Shown here: one piece after another, positions 16,431 to 24,436 of the stretch
Layout of the letters: each line of letters begins with the position of its first letter
How positions within the stretch are numbered: position 1 is the stretch's first letter
Source of the DNA: a virus
Virus record (IMG/VR): IMGVR_UViG_3300030450_001075
Coordinates: 1-33,932 of that record
Length of the DNA stretch: 33,932 bases
Direction: 5' to 3' (one strand)
Made by a program: the position numbers and the translations under genes
The notes under the pieces: model-generated
The model's input: only the letters and a program-made list of their open reading frames with translations
What the model was told of the DNA's origin: nothing
Databases searched by the model: none

Positions 16431-16724
16431 TTATTTAAAGGTTTTCACGATTTTAGGACCGCTAATATATTCTAGTTTCTTAGAATAATGTTCAATTGAA
16501 GCATCAATAGCCTGTTCAGCCCCTTCAATTGTTTCGCGTCTTGTAACATCGTGCCAAGTATCTTCCTTATTTAGGTCTTGGTACTCGGTTTGATAAAAAC
16601 CATTAGGTAGTTGAACTATCCTCCAGTTTTCTTTGTTTGCTATGTGTTTCCATAGCTTTTTGGTTTCCTCGGAAACTTGTGGTTGACTATTCCACGATCT
16701 AGTCGCTGTGTAATAAAATGTCAT
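16431..16724 (-). CDS. conserved phage protein of unknown function
   Basis: A 97-aa product starting MTFYYTATRSWNSQPQVSEE. A helix-rich centre contains WHDVTRRETIEGAEQAIDAS and ends KKLEYISGPKIVKTF. Small phage proteins with the pattern DVTRRET-x-x-xAE-x-AIDASIEH are, from memory, common in aquatic phages. It is the first gene after the 16774-16813 promoter and precedes groEL by 24 bases. No enzymatic motif is visible. Confidence 0.7.
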   Translation of the reverse strand: MTFYYTATRSWNSQPQVSEETKKLWKHIANKENWRIVQLPNGFYQTEYQDLNKEDTWHDVTRRETIEGAEQAIDASIEHYSKKLEYISGPKIVKTFK

Positions 16725-16773
16725 TGGTTTTGGTTTTAATTAAACATTTTGGTTAATGCTCTGCCCGAGCCGG

Positions 16774-16813
16774 GTATATTATTATTATCACTTATTTATA
16801 GTGATTTTTACAG
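16774..16813 (-). promoter_or_regulatory. candidate late promoter 2
   Basis: On the minus strand it reads CTGTAAAAA, 20 nt, then TAATAATATAC, ending about 50 nt before the ATG of the 97-aa gene that starts the groEL operon. The same two blocks with exactly the same spacing occur at 23125-23164. A hairpin (TCACT / AGTGA) lies in the spacer. It is not a Bacteroidota housekeeping promoter (TTTG and TAnnTTTG boxes absent), so a phage-specific sigma is inferred. Confidence 0.55.
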
Positions 16814-16814
16814 G

Positions 16815-17261
16815 TTAAGCGTATATTCTTATTTCTAAAGGACCGTTTGATATTCTATCATCTTCCCCATTAGTATTTACTGTTATAATAGTTGCACTTG
16901 TTCTAGTCCAGTTCAATTGTGTATAAATATGATTAGACTCAAAAAATACAATAGTTTTATTCTCTGTAAAAATTGCAGAATCTGCTGTAACTGTGTAAAG
17001 TCCAGCACTGGTTCTAGCCCAAGTTAATGTTGCGCCTGTACTGTTTTGTAATACATTTGCTGTAGGATTAGATCCACCTACTTGTGTTACTAAAGCTGTG
17101 TATACTGAATATCCTAAATTATAAGAATTTATAAACGCCGCTACATGTCTCGCCTTAATAGATTTTGTTGGTGTAGTAGCTGAACTTACATCTGAAACTA
17201 CAAATAAATCATTTGCGTGTAAATTATTTCCTAATAAAGGATATGAATATATTATTGCCAT
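16815..17261 (-). CDS. tail-fibre-associated protein, MAIIYSYPL family
   Basis: A 148-aa product starting MAIIYSYPLLGNNLHANDLF. The first 45 or so residues match the N-terminal module of two other window proteins (22271-22816 and 22818-23099). Residues 55-125 contain YTALVTQVGGSNPTANVLQN, a beta-rich repeat common in phage tail fibres. It is probably a fibre or baseplate-associated small subunit. The shared N-terminus may anchor it to a common adaptor. Confidence 0.6.
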   Translation of the reverse strand: MAIIYSYPLLGNNLHANDLFVVSDVSSATTPTKSIKARHVAAFINSYNLGYSVYTALVTQVGGSNPTANVLQNSTGATLTWARTSAGLYTVTADSAIFTENKTIVFFESNHIYTQLNWTRTSATIITVNTNGEDDRISNGPLEIRIYA

Positions 17262-17271
17262 ATTTTTGTTT

Positions 17272-17985
17272 TTAATCTACTCCTATTACTTCATCTATAT
17301 TTGCAACTGGTACTGGAAAAACTCTTTGAATATTAGAATTAACCACTCCATTAATATCATTTTCCCACCCAGTAGCTACAGCATCAAATTCTATAAAAGG
17401 TACATAACCAGAACTTCCTGCAGAAAAGTTAGCGTATGCTGCTTGTTGCATATTTGATGTACTAGTCGTATCACTATAATCATTACCGTATTGTACCATA
17501 ACTACTTTTAATAAACCTGTACCAAAATCAGTTATTGCTGTAGCATTTAAACTAACTGAAGTATCACCAGCTAATGTAGATAGGTTAAAATTAGAACTAT
17601 AAGCTGTACTATAAACCACGCTTGAATAATAATCACTAACTGCTAGATTAGTATCAGCGCTTCCTTGAGCTGTAGACTTTACAAATATAAAAGTAGGAAA
17701 ACATATAGTTGGACTACATGTAGTACTTCCTGTATTTCTATAATTAAATGTTAGGTTTGATATTGTATATCCACTAGAATAACTCGATGTATCAAATGCA
17801 CAGAAAAATCTATAAAACCTCCATGTTCTAGAACCTTTTCCTGCATTTGTATGAAACTCTGCCACTTTTGTATTAGCACTTACTGGTTGACTTGTAGCAG
17901 ATGCCCCAGTTTCTCTTGAGGTAGTAAAGTTAGTATAATTAGCTGAACCAATATACCCGTATTTTCCCGCATCTATTTTTGGCAT
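17272..17985 (-). CDS. probable tail fibre/adhesin-like protein
   Basis: A 237-aa Ser/Thr/Asn/Tyr-rich beta-type protein with several Cys (TTCSPTICFP) and no signal peptide. It starts MPKIDAGKYGYIGSANYTNF. Lying between two fibre-type genes, it is probably a tail fibre or receptor-binding accessory. No catalytic motif (for example depolymerase) is recognised. Confidence 0.55.
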   Translation of the reverse strand: MPKIDAGKYGYIGSANYTNFTTSRETGASATSQPVSANTKVAEFHTNAGKGSRTWRFYRFFCAFDTSSYSSGYTISNLTFNYRNTGSTTCSPTICFPTFIFVKSTAQGSADTNLAVSDYYSSVVYSTAYSSNFNLSTLAGDTSVSLNATAITDFGTGLLKVVMVQYGNDYSDTTSTSNMQQAAYANFSAGSSGYVPFIEFDAVATGWENDINGVVNSNIQRVFPVPVANIDEVIGVD

Positions 17986-17988
17986 AAC

Positions 17989-19560
17989 TTAATCGATTTT
18001 TACCCATGTGTTATCTGGACAGAAATATATATGACTAGAATCAATTGCGTATCCTAATACTCTAGCGTAATAGTTACTTGTAGTAGGAACAGTAGTTGTA
18101 AAATCACCATCACTACTAGCTAAATAAAGAGGTGCGCCTACTGTAAAACCATGTGATGATTTATAAAGTATACCGCTTAATAACATACCATTTGATGTAG
18201 CGCTTGTTCCTATAGATACCGCAAGCATATCCACTGCATGAGAATCAGTTTGGTTAACTGCTTGCCAAGTTGTAGTTCCCATTGTTGCATATAAAGCATA
18301 AATCTTACCAGCTGTTAATATACCACTACCATATTTTACTATAGTTCCTGAAGCTTGGCCAGATCCTAAAGTATGATCAAGGATAATATGAGCACCAGTA
18401 TCTAATGTAATGTCGTTACCCGCCATTGCGATATCTGCGGTCATATTTAAACCAGCACAGTCTGAAGAAGCACTAGTAGTAAACCCTCCACTTATATCAA
18501 TCCCTGTATTAGTAGTTTCAATTTTCTTTGAATTATCGTAATATAAATCTACTGAACCATTGTCTGTAGCTTCTATATATGTTTCCCCAGCTCCATTGTT
18601 TTTAACTAGAAAACTATCAGTTTCTATTTGAACAGCTCCACCAGCACTATCGTTTTGAATATAAAAAGTATCTCCTGTAAATGCAAACAAACTTGTTGTT
18701 CCAGCACCACCAGTTCCTATTTGTAAAACATCATTATCACCAGCAAGTCCCAACACTGTACCATTAAATGTAAAATTACTGTCATATGTTAATGCAGAAC
18801 TACTTGACCAATACGCTACTTTGTTTGCAGCACCACTACCAGTTACTGTACCATCACCTGTTCCAGCACCTATATATGATCTTAAGTTGGCTCCCGTTAC
18901 ATAGGCAACTTCGCCTGAATCAGACATAAGGAATTTATCTGTATCGCTACCAACTGCGGCTATAGTAGATATTGTTAGACCTCCAGTAATTCCAACTGAG
19001 TTAATAAACTGTGCAGCACCAGTATCTCTATCTATTGTGAACCTGTCTATTGTTGCAGCGCTACCTGTTTTTGTTGCAACTGAGAATAAATTATTAGTTG
19101 CATCATAATAAATATAAGCCCCATTTTGAGTAGGAGTAGCATCTGCTCCTTCAGACATATAAATACCACTATTTGCAGCAACGGCATTAGAATTTAATAT
19201 AATATTCGCACCACTAGTATCTACAATATGAAGTTTTTCATCAGGTGTATCTGTCCCGATTCCTAAGCGGCTATTTGTGTTGTCCCAATATAAATCTCCA
19301 CTACTACTTAAAGCACTACTTGATGACCAAAAAGCTACTCTAGTTGCAGTACCACTACCAGTTACTGTACCATCTCCAGTACCTGCCCCAATATCACTAC
19401 GTACTTGTGCCCCAGTTCGGTATTTAACAGCACCACTATCACTTACTAAAAATTTATCTGTATCACCGCTAGCATTTGCTATTGTTGATAATGTTGTGGT
19501 GTCTGCTACGGATAACGTACCGGAAATCGATTGATTTGCAATTACTTCAACTCCTGCCAT
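17989..19560 (-). CDS. tail fibre protein with two internal repeats
   Basis: A 523-aa Gly/Ser/Thr-rich protein. Two internal repeats of about 80 aa are obvious: DTDKFLVSDSGAVKYRTGAQ (about 33-52) and DTDKFLMSDSGEVAYVTGAN (about 206-225), each followed by GTGDGTVTGSG. A segment LGIGTDTPDEKLHI (about 98-111) matches a motif common to fibre shafts and chaperone-linked head domains. The C-terminal 150 residues are different and may form the tip that binds the host. Fibres trimerise; no C-terminal autoprotease is apparent. Confidence 0.75.
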   Translation of the reverse strand: MAGVEVIANQSISGTLSVADTTTLSTIANASGDTDKFLVSDSGAVKYRTGAQVRSDIGAGTGDGTVTGSGTATRVAFWSSSSALSSSGDLYWDNTNSRLGIGTDTPDEKLHIVDTSGANIILNSNAVAANSGIYMSEGADATPTQNGAYIYYDATNNLFSVATKTGSAATIDRFTIDRDTGAAQFINSVGITGGLTISTIAAVGSDTDKFLMSDSGEVAYVTGANLRSYIGAGTGDGTVTGSGAANKVAYWSSSSALTYDSNFTFNGTVLGLAGDNDVLQIGTGGAGTTSLFAFTGDTFYIQNDSAGGAVQIETDSFLVKNNGAGETYIEATDNGSVDLYYDNSKKIETTNTGIDISGGFTTSASSDCAGLNMTADIAMAGNDITLDTGAHIILDHTLGSGQASGTIVKYGSGILTAGKIYALYATMGTTTWQAVNQTDSHAVDMLAVSIGTSATSNGMLLSGILYKSSHGFTVGAPLYLASSDGDFTTTVPTTSNYYARVLGYAIDSSHIYFCPDNTWVKID

Positions 19561-19583
19561 ATTATGGGGTTTATTTTATTTAA

Positions 19584-22262
19584 TTATACTACTCTGTTCA
19601 GAATTACAGCATATGTTCCTTGAGATATACTACTTCCTACAAAGTTAACTGTTATTTCATCACCAGATCTTTCTACACTGGTAATAACTGTGTGACCGTC
19701 AGAAACTCTTACAACTTCACAGCTTACATATAATGCATCTGAAGCTCCAAGAATAGTTCCTGTATCAACCACCCAACCTTCAGTTCCAGCTGGTGGACCT
19801 GATTGTTGAGATACACCCGTTGTAGATGTATTTAATGTCGCGTAAGCTCCATTAGTTGCTGATTGTAATAAATTTTCAACTGTAATAGATTTATTAACAT
19901 CACCATCATTGTCATAAAGTAATAATTCATCATCACTAGCAGGTACAGCACCTAAGTTTGTAGCTCCTTTAATATCAATACCAACTTTCACTGCTCCCGT
20001 TGTAGGAGATACAATAGCTCCAAGTTCATCATTATTAGACGATGCAGCCACTGAAGTTACTGCTCCAGTTGTATCTGTCCAAGGAACGTTAACTACTAGT
20101 TGGCAACTACCATTCTCAGTAACACCGTATGTTCTATTAGCAGTAGTTGTTTGAGCTTCTGCCGCTGGGGTAGCTCCTTGAGAATATCTTAATTTACCTA
20201 AACCTAAAGCCGATGTAGTCATACAACTGTAAGTTGTGTCTGTATCAGTCCAAGGTACGTTAACAACAGCTTGATCACTAGAGTTGAACTGTATTCCGTA
20301 TGTTCTACTAGCAGTTGAACTCACAGCGTTTGCTGCTACTGATTGCTCAGTGTCATCTTCTAACTTCATTAATCCTAAAGCAGAAGAGGTTGCAGCACTA
20401 TATGTAGTATTTGTGTCTGTCCACGGTACATTTACTACAGCTTGGTCGCTAGAATTAAATTGTATACCATATGTTCTATTTGCAGTAGCAGTTACTGATT
20501 CAGCAGCGGTATCTTGTTGTGTGTCCGAAGCTAGTTTCATTAATCCTAAAGCGGAAGAAGTTGCTGCGCTATAAGTAGTATCTGTAGTATAGGATGGAAC
20601 ATCCCATGTATTATCTTTACTTAAGAATCTTGTTCCTGTAGTTGAAGTACCATCTACTGCAGATAAATCTATTGTACCAACTGTAACTGCTCCTGTAGCA
20701 CCAGTGTTTACAGTACTAGCAGAAACATATGTTCCATTAGCATTTGTAAATGTGGTAACACCTTCGTTAGATTCTACTATTGACCAGTTAGCACATGTAG
20801 ATGCTGTTGCACTAGCTGCAGTAACACCAATTATTGAATCACCAACTGTTATTGGTCTTGTAGGAGAACAAGTACCTGTTCCACCGTCACCGTAAAAATC
20901 ACCACCAGCAGTTGCACATACATAATAATCTCCAACTTCAACCGCAACTCTTGTGGCAGATGGATCAAATGCACTACCTGTTAATTGATATATATAAGTA
21001 GAACCACCACCAAGAATTAAACCAGTATCAGCTCTAAATGTTCCTTTAAATTGTAAACCACCAGTTACTAAACCATCAACATATCCTTTTGTTGTTAATG
21101 TAGCATCAGCATCACCCGCTGTAGTAGCAGCAGTTTGTGCTTTACCAGAAGTCATTTTTAATGCATCAACAGCAGATCCGTCTATATCTAAAGATGTAGT
21201 TATTGTTACTTCTGCAGGTAAACCAATTGTAATATCACCACCATCTCCAGTAGCAGGAGTTGTAATTTCTATTTCATCAGTAGTACCTGAGAATTTAGCA
21301 GTAGTAGTACTACCACCTCCACCACCAGTTAATGATAATGTAGATTCATTAGAAGATACAGCTCCTACACTTAAAGCATAAGTATAGTTAGTATCTGTAT
21401 CAGTCCATGGTACATTTATTACACCTTGATTAGAACTATTTAATTGTAAACCATAAGTTCTCGATGCTGTAGTTGTAACTGCATTAGCAGCTGTTGTCTG
21501 TGTCGTGTCATCTTCAAGTTTAATTAGACCAAGTGCAGAAGAAGTTGCTACACTGTAAGTGGTATCAGTATCCGTCCACGGCACATTAACCACTAATTGA
21601 TTTGAAGAGTTAAATTGAATTCCGTAAGTTCTACTTGCTGTAGTAGTAACCGCGTTAGCCGCAGTTGTTTGTGTAGTATCATCCTCTAACTTACCTAATC
21701 CTAGAGCAGACGATGTCATCGCGCTGTAGGTTGTATCTGTATCGGTCCAAGGTACATTTACTACCGCTTGTTCTGAACTATTAAGCTGAATACCATAAGT
21801 ACGACTAGCTGTTGCAGAAACCGCGTTAGCAGCTACACTTTGCTCTGTATCGTCTTCTAGTTTTACAAGTCCTAATGCAGAAGCTGTTGCTACGCTATAT
21901 GTAGTATCAGTATCTGGAGATGTAATAGTCATTACAAATGGATCACCAGTAGTACCTGTTCCTGTTACGTTTGTTCCTAATGTACCTGTAGCGGCTACAA
22001 ATTTTACAAATAAGCCGTCACTTACTGTTTTGTCATCACCGTCATCATCTCTTAGTTTCCAGTCTGACATTGTACCTGCTGAGCCATCCATTGATTTCCA
22101 TGCAGATCCATTCCAGTAATACATTGTTTTATCACCACCAGTACTATCAAAGTACATTTGCCCTTCTACAGGTGCTCCTGGTGCCGTAGCTAGTGATTCT
22201 ATCGCTGGTGCTACTATTTGATTTTGATTAAAATCTACCGAATTTAAAAATTCTATTGCCAT
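19584..22262 (-). CDS. large repetitive tail fibre
   Basis: An 892-aa protein with six full repeats of about 57 aa, each built as TDTTYS..T.SALGL.KL..DT, a stretch with TA/SRTYG, then NSS.Q.VVNVPWT. Three tandem copies cover about residues 117-290 and three more about 555-730, separated by a different domain (about 300-550). The N-terminus MAIEFLNSVDFNQNQIVAPA includes YFDSTGGDKTMYYWNGSAWK, a pattern of phage fibres. It is probably the long tail fibre or spike shaft. Its length makes it the largest gene in the window. Confidence 0.82.
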   Translation of the reverse strand: MAIEFLNSVDFNQNQIVAPAIESLATAPGAPVEGQMYFDSTGGDKTMYYWNGSAWKSMDGSAGTMSDWKLRDDDGDDKTVSDGLFVKFVAATGTLGTNVTGTGTTGDPFVMTITSPDTDTTYSVATASALGLVKLEDDTEQSVAANAVSATASRTYGIQLNSSEQAVVNVPWTDTDTTYSAMTSSALGLGKLEDDTTQTTAANAVTTTASRTYGIQFNSSNQLVVNVPWTDTDTTYSVATSSALGLIKLEDDTTQTTAANAVTTTASRTYGLQLNSSNQGVINVPWTDTDTNYTYALSVGAVSSNESTLSLTGGGGGSTTTAKFSGTTDEIEITTPATGDGGDITIGLPAEVTITTSLDIDGSAVDALKMTSGKAQTAATTAGDADATLTTKGYVDGLVTGGLQFKGTFRADTGLILGGGSTYIYQLTGSAFDPSATRVAVEVGDYYVCATAGGDFYGDGGTGTCSPTRPITVGDSIIGVTAASATASTCANWSIVESNEGVTTFTNANGTYVSASTVNTGATGAVTVGTIDLSAVDGTSTTGTRFLSKDNTWDVPSYTTDTTYSAATSSALGLMKLASDTQQDTAAESVTATANRTYGIQFNSSDQAVVNVPWTDTNTTYSAATSSALGLMKLEDDTEQSVAANAVSSTASRTYGIQFNSSDQAVVNVPWTDTDTTYSCMTTSALGLGKLRYSQGATPAAEAQTTTANRTYGVTENGSCQLVVNVPWTDTTGAVTSVAASSNNDELGAIVSPTTGAVKVGIDIKGATNLGAVPASDDELLLYDNDGDVNKSITVENLLQSATNGAYATLNTSTTGVSQQSGPPAGTEGWVVDTGTILGASDALYVSCEVVRVSDGHTVITSVERSGDEITVNFVGSSISQGTYAVILNRVV
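20070..20595. repeat. three tandem 171-bp repeats in the large fibre gene
   Basis: Three consecutive copies of a unit of about 171 bp encode repeats 4-6 of the fibre. Boundaries recur about every 170 bases, with GTCCAAGG or GTCCACGG at each junction. Copies are similar but not identical, enough to allow recombination. Confidence 0.75.
21400..21915. repeat. three tandem 171-bp repeats in the large fibre gene
   Basis: The first three copies of the same unit (repeats 1-3 of the fibre). They share the peptide patterns SALGL and NVPW with the copies at 20070-20595; DNA divergence between copies is moderate. Confidence 0.75.
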
Positions 22263-22270
22263 GTTTATTT

Positions 22271-22816
22271 TTAGTTTAAGTATGCTTTCCCAGCAAATGC
22301 ACCGGAAAATGTGACTGTTAATTGATTAGCGCTATCATATACTACAGCACCAAATCCTGAAGTATTAGCTGTGTCTACCACCGATACCGATGGAAATTTA
22401 TTTAAGTTGTGGACAATGACCCAAGTAGCAGCTGGAACACCTTGAGTAAAAGTAAATGTTGCTCCTGCAGCATTTGCCCACTCTGTTCCTGTTACTGTGC
22501 TAGTAAGTACTTGTCCTGCGGTTCCTGGAGCTCCAGTGCTATCCTGAATTGCTTCAACAACCTTTAATTTTTTGTTTACTGTTATTAAATTAGTAGACTC
22601 TACCATGTATGAATCTACATATTTCTGTTGTATGGTATCCCATTTTGGGATATAATTATTAGTAATCCCTCCGTCCCAGATATATTCTCGTAAAGTAGCT
22701 ACCGTCCAAGTTACGGTCGGTTTTTGATTATCTGGCACACCTGTTACTTTGGTTCCCGTTATTAAATCTGATCCGTCTATAGATGATTCTAACGGATATG
22801 AGTAAAGTATTGCCAT
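22271..22816 (-). CDS. tail-fibre subunit with MAILYSYPL start and HNLNK domain
   Basis: A 181-aa product. The N-terminal 45 residues (MAILYSYPLESSIDGSDLIT and on to TVATLREYI) are the MAI(I/L)YSYPL module. The C-terminal 55 residues, with WVIVHNLNKFPSVSVVD (about 132-148) and ending FSGAFAGKAYLN, form the known phage fibre C-terminal fold with W-x-I-x-HNLN and GKAYLN. It is probably a fibre tip or attachment protein assembled with the larger fibre. Confidence 0.75.
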   Translation of the reverse strand: MAILYSYPLESSIDGSDLITGTKVTGVPDNQKPTVTWTVATLREYIWDGGITNNYIPKWDTIQQKYVDSYMVESTNLITVNKKLKVVEAIQDSTGAPGTAGQVLTSTVTGTEWANAAGATFTFTQGVPAATWVIVHNLNKFPSVSVVDTANTSGFGAVVYDSANQLTVTFSGAFAGKAYLN

Positions 22817-22817
22817 A

Positions 22818-23099
22818 TTATTGTACTACCATTAGAATGCCTGCTGCGTTAAGCGGTGCGGCACCTGCTCCTGTTGTTTGATATATATCTCCTGCGGCTA
22901 ACCCTCCTGCTAACGCTGCTGCATTGTCATCATATTTGGGTTTACCTGCTAATTCTGTTAACGTGTAATTTTTAAGAGTACTTATTCTCCAACATACCGT
23001 TGGATTTTTGCTAGTAACTACAGCGTCTGACTTAGTTCCTGTTATTATATCATCTCCAACTGCTGTTGACTGTAAAGGATAGCTGTAAATTATTGCCAT
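22818..23099 (-). CDS. small MAIIYSYPL protein, first late gene
   Basis: A 93-aa product starting MAIIYSYPLQSTAVGDDIIT, closely matching the start of the 181-aa neighbour, and ending in an Ala/Gly-rich segment with LAAGDIYQTTGAG and LMVVQ. It is the first gene transcribed from the candidate late promoter at 23125-23164, so it may be the most strongly expressed fibre-block gene. Role: tail-fibre adaptor, inferred from the shared module. Confidence 0.7.
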   Translation of the reverse strand: MAIIYSYPLQSTAVGDDIITGTKSDAVVTSKNPTVCWRISTLKNYTLTELAGKPKYDDNAAALAGGLAAGDIYQTTGAGAAPLNAAGILMVVQ

Positions 23100-23124
23100 T
23101 TTTTAGATTTCTTTAAAATTAAGT

Positions 23125-23164
23125 GTATATTATTATACTTACAGGTTATTTCTCGTTTTTACAG
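23125..23164 (-). promoter_or_regulatory. candidate late promoter 1
   Basis: On the minus strand: CTGTAAAAA, 20 nt, then TAATAATATAC, ending 26 nt before the ATG at 23099. Spacing and both blocks are identical to 16774-16813. It begins the whole late block. Because it is not of the Bacteroidota host type, the sigma-70-like protein encoded at 30979-31734 is a candidate for recognising it. Confidence 0.55.
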
Positions 23165-23533
23165 ATTATTTTTCCCCCTTATAAGGTATATATAGGGTAT
23201 ATAGTATATATATTACTCCTATCTAGATAATATACGTAGTATATTATCATTAAGGGAGAGAGAAAAACAGGTACTTTCCCATAAATGTACTGGTACCTTC
23301 TGAATTTCAAAAAGTTGTTACATATAGAGAAGTATGGTGTTCCCCCTCTCTTTTTTTTCCTTTTTTTTTTAAGCAAAATCGATTTTTAAACGGCGGCCTC
23401 CCCAATTTTTCAGACAAACGTCCCCATATATTCGGATTTATCCTCCATTATACCTCCACGTTTTAGGCTTTTTCCTCCCCTCCCTACTATCTAATCTAGT
23501 TCTATCTTAGTTCGAACGTAGTTCATTTCATTT
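23165..23533. other. divergent intergenic region, pyrimidine-rich
   Basis: About 370 bases without a convincing gene between the two divergent blocks. It contains a run of T (about 23361-23371), C/T-rich stretches on the plus strand (23340-23500, with TCCTCC repeats), and inverted repeats, notably at 23226-23248 and AGGTAC/GTACCT at about 23270-23299. A minus-strand open frame of 65 codons at 23179-23376 is low-complexity and unlikely. It may be a control or replication region; no origin signature is certain. Confidence 0.5.
23226..23248. repeat. perfect inverted repeat, 10-bp arms
   Basis: GATAATATAC, GTA, GTATATTATC: a perfect 10-bp inverted repeat with a 3-base centre. Each arm also carries the ATAATATAC end of the late promoter motif. 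It may be an operator or a cruciform-forming site. Confidence 0.8.
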
Positions 23534-23570
23534 CGAATTATAATACGAGATGAAGAAGATAATATAATAA
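23534..23570 (+). promoter_or_regulatory. early promoter motif copy 1
   Basis: CGAATTATAATAC at 23534-23546 and AGATAATATAATAA at 23557-23570, the two blocks separated by 10 bases (23 from start to start), as in four other copies. It ends 7 bases before the first plus-strand gene start at 23578, so the leader would be very short. Confidence 0.6.
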
Positions 23571-23577
23571 AATCACA

Positions 23578-23775
23578 ATGAAATATAACTATATAAAAAT
23601 AATTAAATCAAATAAAATAATAATATATAATTTATTATTTAATTCTAATAAATTAAATTATTCCTTTAATATAATAAATAATATATTAATAATTAATAAT
23701 AAAGATTTGGACAATGTTATTAAACTATTATCCAAATCATATTACACTCAATCAACATTTAAATTAATAAAATAA
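23578..23775 (+). CDS. unrecognised small protein, first early gene
   Basis: A 65-aa product, Asn/Ile/Lys/Tyr rich (KYNYIKIIKSNKIIIYN). It is a low-complexity but uninterrupted frame directly downstream of promoter copy 1, with a second short gene five bases later. No domain recognised. The composition partly reflects A/T bias, so existence is moderately supported. Confidence 0.5.
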   Translation: MKYNYIKIIKSNKIIIYNLLFNSNKLNYSFNIINNILIINNKDLDNVIKLLSKSYYTQSTFKLIK

Positions 23776-23780
23776 TAACT

Positions 23781-23933
23781 ATGAATTACGAATTTACATT
23801 CAATTTTAAAAACGATGATCCTCTATATATTACTCATGAGACTAATATATTAGATAATGAATTATTACAATTTCTTATTGAAATTGATATTGATTTTAAA
23901 AATATAACTTCTTTTAAAGTTGATAAACTATAA
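23781..23933 (+). CDS. unrecognised 50-aa protein
   Basis: Starts MNYEFTFNFKNDDPLYITHE, acidic. It begins five bases after the preceding stop and ends at 23933, directly before the operator-like repeats. No domain recognised. Confidence 0.5.
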   Translation: MNYEFTFNFKNDDPLYITHETNILDNELLQFLIEIDIDFKNITSFKVDKL

Positions 23934-23989
23934 TATGACAAGTTGTCACACTATGACACTTTGTCGTATACCTATGACACTTTGTCACA
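23934..23989. promoter_or_regulatory. three operator-like repeats with GACA/TGTC half-sites
   Basis: Three near-palindromes follow each other: TATGACAAGTTGTCACA (23934-23950), TATGACACTTTGTCGTA (23952-23968) and TATGACACTTTGTCACA (23973-23989), spaced 18 and 21 bases apart, close to two helix turns. GACA and TGTC half-sites are separated by 3-4 bases. They lie 30 bases before promoter copy 2, so a regulator or replication-initiator binding array is likely. No protein in the window is an obvious partner. Confidence 0.65.
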
Positions 23990-24018
23990 ATATAAACAAA
24001 TATACACTTTTACAATTA

Positions 24019-24051
24019 CGAATTATAATACTAATTGTATTAGATAATATA
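24019..24051 (+). promoter_or_regulatory. early promoter motif copy 2
   Basis: CGAATTATAATAC at 24019-24031 and AGATAATATA at 24042-24051, start-to-start 23 bases. The transcript would have an A/T-rich leader of about 75 bases before the gene at 24128. The GACA/TGTC repeats lie just upstream. Confidence 0.65.
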
Positions 24052-24127
24052 AATGTAACTAATTAATAACTAATTAATTAAATAAAAATAAATAAAATAA
24101 ATAATAACTAAATTAAAATTAAAAATT

Positions 24128-24358
24128 ATGACTCAATTAAATTTAAAAAGATTTGTGATAAGAAAATCATTAATCGGTAAGAACACAACTATAAATGTTG
24201 AATTCAAAAATGGTAAAAAAGTAACTTATAATCATGATGAAGTATATGAAATTATGAAAGATAAGTTAAACACTCTACCTTGTTTTGTAAAGTATAATTC
24301 TTATACTTCTTCAACTAATGTACCAGTTGTAGTAAGAGATGTTGTCGAAGTACAGTAA
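24128..24358 (+). CDS. unrecognised early protein
   Basis: A 76-aa product starting MTQLNLKRFVIRKSLIGKNT, basic, with a likely beta-hairpin (NVEFKNGKKVTYNHDEVYE). It is the first gene after promoter copy 2 and is followed by a tRNA-like element. No domain recognised. Confidence 0.6.
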   Translation: MTQLNLKRFVIRKSLIGKNTTINVEFKNGKKVTYNHDEVYEIMKDKLNTLPCFVKYNSYTSSTNVPVVVRDVVEVQ

Positions 24359-24373
24359 ACAACACTCTTAAAT

Positions 24374-24416
24374 TAATATTTTGGAACCAGGAAGAGTTCG
24401 ATTCTCTTCATATTAA
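24374..24416 (+). ncRNA. mini tRNA-like element 1 (acceptor + T arm)
   Basis: An acceptor-like 5' strand TAATATT (24374-24380) pairs with CATATTA (24409-24415), six Watson-Crick pairs with a mismatch at the inner end. A T arm AAGAG-TTCGATT-CTCTT (24392-24408) has the conserved TTCGATT loop. Only 11 bases lie where the D and anticodon arms belong. The discriminator A and the trailer CTAAC follow. Acceptor stem plus T arm is the minimal RNase P substrate shape. The next start codon is 20 bases downstream. A decayed tRNA is the alternative. Confidence 0.5.
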
Positions 24417-24436
24417 CTAACTCTAAATAAATAATT

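Noticed and set aside
23179-23376. Minus-strand open frame of 65 codons in the divergent region
   Set aside because: Low-complexity Lys/Tyr/Ile sequence over the T run and repeats, no plausible start context, overlaps the control region.
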